Translations under genes and position numbers: made by a program
Shown: in pieces, positions 1-5,567 of the stretch
Layout of the letters: every line of letters starts with the position of its first letter
How positions within the stretch are numbered: position 1 is the first letter of the stretch
Notes under the pieces: model-generated
What the model was told of the DNA's origin: nothing
The model's database searches: none
The model's input: only the letters and a program-made list of their open reading frames with translations
DNA from: Deltaproteobacteria bacterium
GTDB lineage: Bacteria > Desulfobacterota > Desulfobacteria > C00003060
Assembly: GCA_030667105.1 (NCBI GenBank)
Contig: DAOUWN010000026.1
Location: forward strand, 1-12,297
Direction: 5' to 3'
Length of the DNA stretch: 12,297 bases

Positions 1-24
1 GACGTATTAATCAAATAGAAAACC

Positions 25-303
25 GTGAAACCCCAAGATCTTTTTCTTAAAGACTGTGGGTTGATACCTACAGCCTGTACAAAGAGATATTACCGGATAG
101 ACCGACGAGAGGTCCACTATCTGAAATTCATCCTTGAGGGGTATGCCGGTGTGGCTGTCATGAGGACCCTGGATTCACGGAGAGGTCTGGTAGTTCTTTA
201 CATTAGCCCTGGATGTGAAACGGAAGTGGATATGATCATCGATGATCTTAAGAAAAACATGCGTATCGAGGTGGCGGACACTGAAGGAGAGGGAACTCAA
301 TGA
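25..303 (+). CDS. DUF4911 domain-containing protein
   Basis: A 92-residue cytosolic protein starting with GTG. The central part, around residues 21-75, contains the stretch YYRIDRREVHYLKFILEGY followed by a TLDSRRGLVVLYISPGCE segment. I recognise this as the DUF4911 family, which is found mostly in Desulfobacterota and often lies just upstream of miaB, as here. No catalytic motif, signal peptide or membrane segment is visible, and the function is unknown. Its stop codon overlaps the ATG of the next gene in an ATGA arrangement, so the two are probably translationally coupled. Only 24 bases precede the start, so no promoter can be judged and the operon may begin further upstream. A link to tRNA modification is an inference from gene position only. 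Confidence 0.85.
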   Translation: MKPQDLFLKDCGLIPTACTKRYYRIDRREVHYLKFILEGYAGVAVMRTLDSRRGLVVLYISPGCETEVDMIIDDLKKNMRIEVADTEGEGTQ

Positions 304-725
304 AAAGGATATTGCTTGTCGGGCTGTTGTTTCTGTTCTCTATGTTTTTGGTTGGGATGGGCGGTCTTGGAGGGGCTGCGCGGATCAGGGTTCCTGAGCC
401 TGCAAGAAACTATTCTGCCTCTATCATGGATCAGTCCGATACTTCTACCCGTGTTGAAAAGCTTAGTTTCGAGGGGCAGACAGCAATTTCCGGAAAGCTC
501 GGGAGTGGCCATGTCAGCATAGATTTTGATAAGATTGTGTCAATGAGCTTTATTCTTCAGGGCAATACGTTAAGGGCTGACGTATTATTAAAGGACGATA
601 AGACGATCTCTGTTGTTGTGGACAAAGAGATGGTTTGTTACGGCAATTTGCCTTGTGGTGGGTTTAAGATTGCGGTGGCAGATATCAGGTCAATCACCAT
701 ACACGGGTTGGTTAATAGTCAATAG
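300..725 (+). CDS. small secreted protein of unknown function
   Basis: A 141-residue protein with an N-terminal signal peptide: MKR, a hydrophobic core over about residues 4-22, then a Gly/Ala-rich stretch with a likely cleavage site near residue 26. The mature part starts with a Pro-rich linker and continues as alternating hydrophobic and charged strands, suggesting a small beta-rich domain in the periplasm or cell envelope. Two cysteines, C113 and C119, flank a short loop and could form a disulfide. The start overlaps the stop of the DUF4911 gene by four bases, and miaB follows 25 bases after the stop, so it belongs to the same transcript. I do not recognise a named family. An exported protein between two probably cytosolic proteins is notable, and its role cannot be inferred from the sequence. 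Confidence 0.8.
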   Translation: MKRILLVGLLFLFSMFLVGMGGLGGAARIRVPEPARNYSASIMDQSDTSTRVEKLSFEGQTAISGKLGSGHVSIDFDKIVSMSFILQGNTLRADVLLKDDKTISVVVDKEMVCYGNLPCGGFKIAVADIRSITIHGLVNSQ

Positions 726-750
726 TCATTGGTCAGCGGGTTGATGCTGC

Positions 751-2124
751 ATGAAGACAAAACGCGTTCACATAATCACAATGGGATGCCAGATGAACGT
801 CTACGATTCGGAGCAAATGGAGAGACTGCTGGCGACCATGAATTACAGGCCTACTTCACACCAGGAAAAGGCTGACCTTATTATTATAAACACTTGTTCC
901 ATCCGTGACAAGGCCGAACACAAGGTCTACAGTCATCTGGGGCGACTTGCCAGGCTGAAGCTCAAAAAACCGAATTTGGTCATTGGTGTAGGTGGATGTG
1001 TGGCTCAGCAGGAGGGAGATCGCCTTCTCAAACGGGCGCCCCATGTAGACATCGTCTTTGGCACTTTTTCTATCAGCAGGCTTCCCTCACTAATTCGGCG
1101 AGTCACTCACGAAAAAAAGCAGGCCGTTGACGTAGAGCCCACCGGGACAGTGGAACCCTCACACATAAAGCCAACGAATTTCCAAGAAGCTCGCGCGACA
1201 GCCTTTGTGACCGTCATGAGGGGATGTGACAATTTCTGTACGTACTGCGTTGTCCCATATTTGAGAGGGCGGGAGTTGAGTCGCAGACACGAGAGGATCT
1301 TAGAGGAAATTCGGCATCTGGTAGCAAAGGGTGTTCGGGAAGTCACGCTCCTGGGGCAGAATGTGAATTCTTATGGCTTGAAAGGCGGCCACGGTCTTGA
1401 TTTCCCGGCGCTTCTTGAAGCAGTGAATGATATTGAGGGCTTGAGGCGCCTTCGCTTTACGACGTCTCACCCCAAAGACCTTTCTGATAAGCTGATTCGT
1501 GCTTTTGGAAGATTGGATAAATTGGCGCCTCACATACATCTGCCTGTTCAATCCGGGTCCGACCGAATACTAAAACGTATGAACAGGGGCTACACAAGAG
1601 GCAACTATCTGGCCAGGATAGAAAAATTACGGAAAGCCCAGCCAAACATAGCGATCACCTCTGACATTATCGTGGGTTTTCCTGGTGAGGGAAAGACAGA
1701 CTTCGAAGAGACCCTGAATCTGGTCGAATCGGTCGGGTTTGACAATCTTTATATATTCAAGTATTCTAATCGTAAAAATACCCCGGCCTTTAGATTTTCC
1801 GATAAAGTCCAAGAGGCCGTAAAGGGTGAACGGTTTGCCAGGCTCTTGGAGCTTCAGTCAAAGATCACGTTGGACAAGATTCGGGCGCTGGTGGGTACAG
1901 TCCAGGAAGTGTTGATAGAAGGTCTCAGCCAAAAAGGCTATGATCAAGTTACTGGGCACACGCCTTGCAATAAAACAGTGAACTTTTCAGACGGAGGGGT
2001 TCGTGTCGGGCAGTTAGTGCCTGTCAGCATTACAGAGGCTTTTTCGCATTCATTGTTAGGCGCTCCATCTGAGTGTTGCGGAAAACTCCCTGGCGAAAAA
2101 GGAGGAATACTACATGCTGCATGA
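751..2124 (+). CDS. miaB: tRNA-2-methylthio-N6-dimethylallyladenosine synthase MiaB
   Basis: A radical SAM methylthiotransferase that adds a methylthio group to i6A at position 37 of tRNAs reading UNN codons, giving ms2i6A. At 457 residues it has full family length. The N-terminal UPF0004 domain carries the three cysteines of the auxiliary 4Fe-4S cluster: C13 in MGCQMN, C49 in NTCSIR and C83 in GGCVAQ. The radical SAM domain follows with C159-x3-C163-x2-C166, which bind the SAM cluster, and RGRE just after. The QSGSD and SDIIVGFPGE motifs typical of the family come next. The last part, from about residue 375, is the tRNA-binding TRAM domain, ending in a short tail with two adjacent cysteines (SECCGK). 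The ATG at 751 gives the canonical N-terminus, although the ribosome binding site is weak. It overlaps the next gene by 11 bases. Confidence 0.97.
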   Translation: MKTKRVHIITMGCQMNVYDSEQMERLLATMNYRPTSHQEKADLIIINTCSIRDKAEHKVYSHLGRLARLKLKKPNLVIGVGGCVAQQEGDRLLKRAPHVDIVFGTFSISRLPSLIRRVTHEKKQAVDVEPTGTVEPSHIKPTNFQEARATAFVTVMRGCDNFCTYCVVPYLRGRELSRRHERILEEIRHLVAKGVREVTLLGQNVNSYGLKGGHGLDFPALLEAVNDIEGLRRLRFTTSHPKDLSDKLIRAFGRLDKLAPHIHLPVQSGSDRILKRMNRGYTRGNYLARIEKLRKAQPNIAITSDIIVGFPGEGKTDFEETLNLVESVGFDNLYIFKYSNRKNTPAFRFSDKVQEAVKGERFARLLELQSKITLDKIRALVGTVQEVLIEGLSQKGYDQVTGHTPCNKTVNFSDGGVRVGQLVPVSITEAFSHSLLGAPSECCGKLPGEKGGILHAA

Positions 2125-2611
2125 AATGAAAGTCTCGGGCATAACGATTGATCCCACATCAAACGCCCCTATAGTTATCCTTAAGGCGATCCATGTGGAT
2201 CAGGCGCTTCCCATATGGATTGGCATTCTGGAGGCGACTGCCATTGCCACGGAGCTCGAAAATGTTCGCTTGGCTCGTCCCATGACCCACGATCTATTTG
2301 TTAACTTCATGGATGTCTTAAAGATAACAATCTCCAAGGTGGAGGTGTGCGACCTGAGGGACAACACATTCTATGCGAGAATCCACTTTTCATCCAACAG
2401 CCAGTCATACAATATTGATGCTCGTCCCAGCGACGCAATTGCTTTAGCGCTCAGGGCCAATTGTCCCATATTTGTGGACGACAAGGTTCTGGAAAAGTCC
2501 GCACACTTAGATCAAGAGCCAGAGGCATTTGACAAAAGCGAAGAGGGCAAGAAATGGAAGGAATACCTGGAAAAGCTATCCCCTGACCAATTTGGCAAAT
2601 ACAAGATGTAG
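2114..2611 (+). CDS. bifunctional nuclease family protein (BFN, DUF151)
   Basis: A 165-residue protein of the BFN/DUF151 family. Some members have been described with both DNase and RNase activity, but most, including this one, have no established role. The conserved domain covers about residues 3-130. It includes the IWIGILEATAIA segment, a TARPMTHDL-like block (here LARPMTHDLF) and the signature RPSDAIALALR followed by CPIFVDDKVLEK. The charged C-terminal tail, about 35 residues, looks helical. The start at 2114 is preceded by GGAGGA at 2101-2106 with seven bases of spacing, which favours it over the later ATG at 2126. The gene begins inside the end of miaB and the PHP gene follows six bases after its stop, so all three are surely cotranscribed. 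miaB followed by a BFN gene is a familiar neighbour pair in this phylum. Confidence 0.92.
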   Translation: MLHEMKVSGITIDPTSNAPIVILKAIHVDQALPIWIGILEATAIATELENVRLARPMTHDLFVNFMDVLKITISKVEVCDLRDNTFYARIHFSSNSQSYNIDARPSDAIALALRANCPIFVDDKVLEKSAHLDQEPEAFDKSEEGKKWKEYLEKLSPDQFGKYKM

Positions 2612-2617
2612 GATCTC

Positions 2618-3253
2618 GTGATCGACCTTCATACTCACTCCATTTTTAGCGACGGTGTTTTGGTTCCATCGGAATTGGTGCGCAGAGCCCATGTGCTCGG
2701 CGTCAAGGTCATTGGGATCACGGATCATGGTGATGCTTCCAACCTTGATTTTATTATTCCGCGGCTTGTGGCTGTCTCCGAACAACTGAATCGCGTGAAT
2801 GAGATCAAGACCATACCTGGCATCGAGTTAACTCACATCCCACCTGCTCAGATCGGCTCTCTGGCCAAGGAGGCCCGTTCCCTTGGAGCCAAAATCATAC
2901 TTGTACATGGGGAAACCGTCGCAGAACCGGTGATTCCCGGCACAAACCGCGCAGCTTTGGATGCCGACATTGACATTCTGGCTCACCCCGGCCTTATATC
3001 CGAGGAAGAGGTATTGATGGCAGCAGAGAGAGGGATTTTTCTGGAAATTACATCTCGCAAGGGGCACAGCATAACAAACGGTCACGTGGCAAAACTCTCA
3101 AGGACACACGGCGCAGAATTGGTTCTAAACTCTGATGCCCACGAACCTGGAGACCTTCTGAATGAGCAACGGGCAAGACTGGTTGCCCTTGGCGCAGGGC
3201 TGACCGACAAGGATTTTGAACGTATGCAAGAAAACGCCCTGTCCCTCCTTTGA
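2618..3253 (+). CDS. PHP-domain metal-dependent hydrolase (histidinol-phosphatase-like)
   Basis: A 211-residue cytosolic protein of the PHP superfamily, related to polymerase-and-histidinol-phosphatase-type phosphoesterases with a multi-metal active site. The metal-ligand motifs appear in order: DLHTHS (H5, H7) with D12, TDHGD (D36, H37), PGIELTH (E70), LVHGE (H97), LAHPG (H123) and NSDAHEP (D173, H175). The set is therefore complete and the enzyme is probably active, but the substrate cannot be read from the sequence. No his genes are nearby, so true histidinol-phosphate phosphatase activity should not be assumed. The start is GTG at 2618, giving MIDLHTH, six bases after the preceding stop, with an AGGA at 2610-2613 as a weak ribosome binding site. 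It is followed 72 bases later by a second, unrelated metal hydrolase. Confidence 0.9.
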   Translation: MIDLHTHSIFSDGVLVPSELVRRAHVLGVKVIGITDHGDASNLDFIIPRLVAVSEQLNRVNEIKTIPGIELTHIPPAQIGSLAKEARSLGAKIILVHGETVAEPVIPGTNRAALDADIDILAHPGLISEEEVLMAAERGIFLEITSRKGHSITNGHVAKLSRTHGAELVLNSDAHEPGDLLNEQRARLVALGAGLTDKDFERMQENALSLL

Positions 3254-3325
3254 TCTTGGGCTGCCAGGTTTGGGCCACTCCTTTATTGCTTCACCAACCG
3301 GACGAATTCCAAATGAAAAATTGTG

Positions 3326-4333
3326 ATGAAGATTAACTGTCATTGCCATATCTTCAGCCTGGATTGTGTCCCTTTGGAATTCCGCAAGCGTTTTTTTCTG
3401 AACGTGAGAAATCCAATGCACAGGTTTGTCCACAAGGTGCTCAGAAGAATCCTGCCGGAAGACTCAGCGCTTGAAGACTGGTTGGAGTTTGTTGATATGT
3501 CGATTTCCGAAATTGCGCAGAAGTTGGTGTGTGAAATGGATGAGGCGGGCATAGATATCTGCACGCCCCTGATGATGGATATGGAGTACTGCAAGAAGTT
3601 CGGAGGTGGCACAAAGAGATTCGAGGATCAGATAAGGGAGACTGTGGCAGCAGTTGAAGCCATAAACAAGAAATACAATCGCCTTCGGATGTTTCCATTT
3701 ATTGCGGCTGATCCTAACAGGGAAGGAGTCGTGGACCTCGTAAGAGATGCCTTAGACGGCGGGCAGTTCAGGGGGGTTAAGATCTATCCGGTCATGGGAT
3801 TTACTCCGGATGACAAAAGGCTTTATCCCATATACGAATATTGTGCGGAGAACAGCATTCCGATTACGGCCCATTGTGAAAACGGGGGCATCCCGGGCCT
3901 GAAAGAATACTACCATTTGGCAGACCCGAAATACTGGGGGAACGTGCTGACGGACTTCCCCTCGCTCACATTGAATTTAGCCCACAATGATCGAACAGGG
4001 TCAGCGTGGCAGCCAAAGATCGCAGATTTGATCAAAGCTTTTCCCAACGTATATACCGACATCTCATTTGATACAGAGATGTGGTTTATGCCCAGGAGGT
4101 ATTTCAGGGACATAAAGCGCATGCTCGGAACGCAAGGAATCCAGGACAGAGTTCTTTACGGCTCTGATTGGTACATGGGCCGGTGTTTTTGGACTGAAAC
4201 GTCGTACTTGAAGTGGTTTTTGGAGTACTCGAAAAAGATTCCCTGGTGCAGGGTGGAATTCACAGAGCAAGAGATAAAAAGGCTGACCGAAGATAACCCG
4301 AAGGAGTTTCTGGGGCTAATGGAAGGCGTTTGA
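3326..4333 (+). CDS. amidohydrolase family protein (Amidohydro_2)
   Basis: A TIM-barrel metal-dependent hydrolase or decarboxylase of the amidohydrolase_2 family, 335 residues from the ATG. Metal-binding motifs are visible: the first-strand HCH (H6, H8 in INCHCHIF), AHCENGG (H183), NLAHND (H220) and the C-terminal YGSDW (D281). The set matches a mononuclear enzyme of the group that includes TIM-barrel decarboxylases and hydrolases. The substrate is unknown. The N-terminal region, about residues 10-75, has an inserted helical segment (FRKRFF to ALEDWLEF) before the barrel continues. The start is ambiguous because GTG at 3323 and ATG at 3326 are adjacent, and neither has a clear Shine-Dalgarno sequence. 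It follows the PHP gene and precedes the DsrE-like gene with gaps of 72 and 64 bases. Confidence 0.88.
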   Translation: MKINCHCHIFSLDCVPLEFRKRFFLNVRNPMHRFVHKVLRRILPEDSALEDWLEFVDMSISEIAQKLVCEMDEAGIDICTPLMMDMEYCKKFGGGTKRFEDQIRETVAAVEAINKKYNRLRMFPFIAADPNREGVVDLVRDALDGGQFRGVKIYPVMGFTPDDKRLYPIYEYCAENSIPITAHCENGGIPGLKEYYHLADPKYWGNVLTDFPSLTLNLAHNDRTGSAWQPKIADLIKAFPNVYTDISFDTEMWFMPRRYFRDIKRMLGTQGIQDRVLYGSDWYMGRCFWTETSYLKWFLEYSKKIPWCRVEFTEQEIKRLTEDNPKEFLGLMEGV

Positions 4334-4397
4334 TTCATTGTCCTGTGTGGGATGAAAAACGATTGGCCCACAAGACGCCGGAATAGGAGTTTATGGT

Positions 4398-4709
4398 ATG
4401 AAAATCCTGTTAATCATTAGCACGGATGATGGCGAAACCATGTACAATGCCATGAGGTTAGCCAACGTGGGGGTGAAAAATGGTGATGAAGTCAGCGTGT
4501 TTATGCTGGGGAAAGGTGTCCTTTTTGAAAAGTGCGGAACCGAAGAATTCAATGTTATGGAGCAAGTCAACCAGTTTGAGGGAGATTTCTATGTCTGAGG
4601 GGTTTGCATGAAATCCCACGGTCTGGAGGGATCAAGCACCTGTCCCATTGCCTGGATGAATGATTTGTACGAGTTGGCTATGGATGCCGACAAGGTCTTG
4701 ACGTTTTAA
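4398..4709 (+). CDS. DsrE-like selenoprotein, TGA read as selenocysteine
   Basis: Read through an in-frame TGA at 4596-4598, this is a 103-residue DsrE/DsrF-like protein with Sec at position 67. The N-terminal half (MKILLIISTDDGETMYNAMRLANVG, then VSVFMLGKGVLFEK) is the usual DsrE beta-alpha-beta start. Ending at the TGA would leave 66 residues and lose the active-site loop. After it the frame continues as GVC, a KSHGLEGSSTCP loop and a DLYELAMDADKVLTF ending, which fits the rest of a DsrE domain and stops at TAA 4707-4709. The TGA lies where Cys homologues have C-x-x-C, giving U67-x-x-C70, a typical redox motif; C46 and C82 are further cysteines. AGGAG at 4385-4389 lies eight bases before the ATG. 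A small-molecule or persulfide redox role is inference. The alternative is a Cys codon mutated to stop, which the SECIS-like hairpin argues against. Confidence 0.85.
4605..4638 (+). promoter_or_regulatory. bacterial SECIS-type hairpin after the Sec codon
   Basis: This is a stem-loop inside the coding sequence, just downstream of TGA 4596-4598. The upper stem pairs AUCCC (4613-4617) with GGGAU (4628-4632), then an A-A mismatch and a C4619-G4626 pair close the loop GGUCUG (4620-4625). Below a two-base AA bulge, U4609-G4610 pair with C4633-A4634, and U4605-G4606-C4607 pair with G4636-C4637-A4638 across another A-A mismatch. The loop begins with GG, 21 bases after the TGA, which fits the known spacing for bacterial SECIS elements. 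The loop sequence also resembles, from memory, that of E. coli fdhF. The expected role is binding of the SelB elongation factor to insert selenocysteine. Confidence 0.8.
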
Positions 4710-4803
4710 TCAACAGCGTACGCACAAGCGTTCATATTGTGGCATTGTTAGAATGCAAGTTACTCGACAGCATCAAGGTTAAAGTGAGGAACGTTTTTTT
4801 TGT

Positions 4804-4833
4804 AATCGCGTCGCACAAAATCACAAAGCGATT
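4804..4833 (+). terminator. possible weak terminator hairpin between convergent genes
   Basis: The bases AATCGC (4804-4809) pair perfectly with GCGATT (4828-4833), leaving an 18-base loop. It lies between the end of the selenoprotein gene and the end of the convergent minus-strand gene. On the plus strand it is followed only by TTA, and a run of eight T at 4794-4801 precedes rather than follows it, so it is a poor intrinsic terminator in either direction. The rest of 4710-4840 shows no convincing gene and only a small GCATT/AATGC hairpin at 4742-4756. Confidence 0.3.
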
Positions 4834-4840
4834 TTATGAC

Positions 4841-5347
4841 TTACCTGCCACTGTTAGCGAATCGGGATAGCGGGAGTTGTTGGGCAAGCCCCGTGAGATC
4901 TGACGCCCTTGTGGCAGGATCAACCGTTAACACAACGACCATGTCTTTTTTCACAGGGATCATAAGAGTCCCTGTTTTGTCCTTTTTGTCCAGAGTCAAC
5001 ATGCTCTTGTGCCCGGATACGTTCACGGTTTTGATAAGCTGGTCACCCGTTTCCATGTTCATGTTCATTGCGGCCATGCCCTGGAAGCCTTGCACTTGCG
5101 GGGCCATGGCGCCAGCCACTATAGACAACTGAGCAGTCTTTTTTCCATCACGTGATGTGTATTCCTGGTTGAGAGACGACCACTTCTGACCGCCCATGTC
5201 CATGTTCATGCCGTCAGGGTCTCCTGCCGGAGCCATACCGCCAAAGGTTCGGGGAAGCAGGGGGAGCCAGGCTCTGTAGTCCGCTGCTCCGGCTATTGCA
5301 GGTAACAGTAGTAGACATAGGGTCAAAACAACACACAGCTTTCTCAT
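4841..5347 (-). CDS. Met-rich exported protein of unknown function
   Basis: A 168-residue protein on the minus strand with a clear signal peptide: MRK, a hydrophobic core LCVVLTLCLLLLP and an AIAGA-type cleavage site near residue 21. The mature part has no cysteine but about twelve methionines, clustered in GMNMDMGG and GMAAMNMNMETG. The remainder alternates polar and hydrophobic residues, ending in a Leu-rich helix-like tail (LTGLAQQLPLSRF). Three ATG codons lie in tandem at 5353, 5350 and 5347. AAGGAGG at 5361-5355 is seven bases from the third, so I choose 5347; a 170-residue version is possible. It is probably periplasmic. I do not recognise a named family. Met clusters occur in copper-binding proteins, but that role is a guess here. 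It is transcribed away from clpB and is not part of the neighbouring operons. Confidence 0.8.
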   Translation of the reverse strand: MRKLCVVLTLCLLLLPAIAGAADYRAWLPLLPRTFGGMAPAGDPDGMNMDMGGQKWSSLNQEYTSRDGKKTAQLSIVAGAMAPQVQGFQGMAAMNMNMETGDQLIKTVNVSGHKSMLTLDKKDKTGTLMIPVKKDMVVVLTVDPATRASDLTGLAQQLPLSRFANSGR

Positions 5348-5471
5348 CATCATTCCTCCTTGGTGAATTTCTTTGATTTCACTTCGTCAAACCGGGCTAG
5401 CTTAACATTGTAATTTATCAAAAGAGACCAAAATGTCCACAAAAAAAAGAGCATACTTCTCCTCGAGACCT

Positions 5472-5499
5472 TTGACATTACATGCCCAATGCTTATTTT
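5472..5499 (+). promoter_or_regulatory. candidate sigma-70-type promoter for clpB
   Basis: TTGACA at 5472-5477 is a perfect -35 hexamer. Sixteen bases later TATTTT (5494-5499) matches four of six positions of the -10 consensus. The site lies about 70 bases before the clpB start and points towards it. No convincing sigma-32 heat-shock promoter and no CIRCE operator was found in the 220-base divergent region 5348-5567, although CCCAAT at 5485-5490 faintly recalls a heat-shock -10 element. Confidence 0.45.
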
Positions 5500-5532
5500 T
5501 TTAACGAAATCGTCGACAATTGGATGCTTTCG

Positions 5533-5547
5533 TTCAGGTATCCTGAA
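5533..5547 (+). repeat. inverted repeat in the clpB leader
   Basis: TTCAGG (5533-5538) and CCTGAA (5542-5547) form a perfect six-base inverted repeat around a TAT spacer. It lies downstream of the candidate promoter and eight bases upstream of the AAAGGAG ribosome binding site (5555-5561). It could be a leader hairpin or an operator half-site pair. It does not include the ribosome binding site, so occlusion of translation is not obvious. Confidence 0.4.
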
Positions 5548-5567
5548 AACAGGGAAAGGAGACAGAA

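Noticed and set aside
714..734. Three near-identical heptamers (AATAGTC, AATAGTC, ATTGGTC) around the stop of the secreted protein
   Set aside because: Too short and imperfect to be called a repeat element; probably simple drift of the kind common in intergenic sequence.
744..2125. Exact 12-base repeat ATGCTGCATGAA at 744-755 and 2114-2125, flanking miaB
   Set aside because: A few 12-base matches are expected by chance in a window of this size, and no longer similarity or mobile-element structure surrounds either copy.
3313..3336. Seven-codon ATG frame overlapping the amidohydrolase start, as a leader peptide
   Set aside because: No Shine-Dalgarno sequence precedes it and a frame this short arises easily by chance.
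4346..4372. TGTGGG/CCCACA inverted repeat between the amidohydrolase and selenoprotein genes as a terminator
   Set aside because: The loop is 15 bases and no T run follows; it may be chance or a processing site.
4398..4598. DsrE-like gene as a complete 66-residue protein or a pseudogene ending at TGA 4596
   Set aside because: It would lack the redox-motif half of the domain, while the frame beyond the TGA stays family-like to a TAA and carries a SECIS-type hairpin. The nonsense-mutation explanation is kept only as an alternative.
4709..4870. Open frame running from the end of the selenoprotein gene across the intergenic region
   Set aside because: It has no ribosome binding site or convincing start, the translation resembles no family, and it runs into the minus-strand gene.
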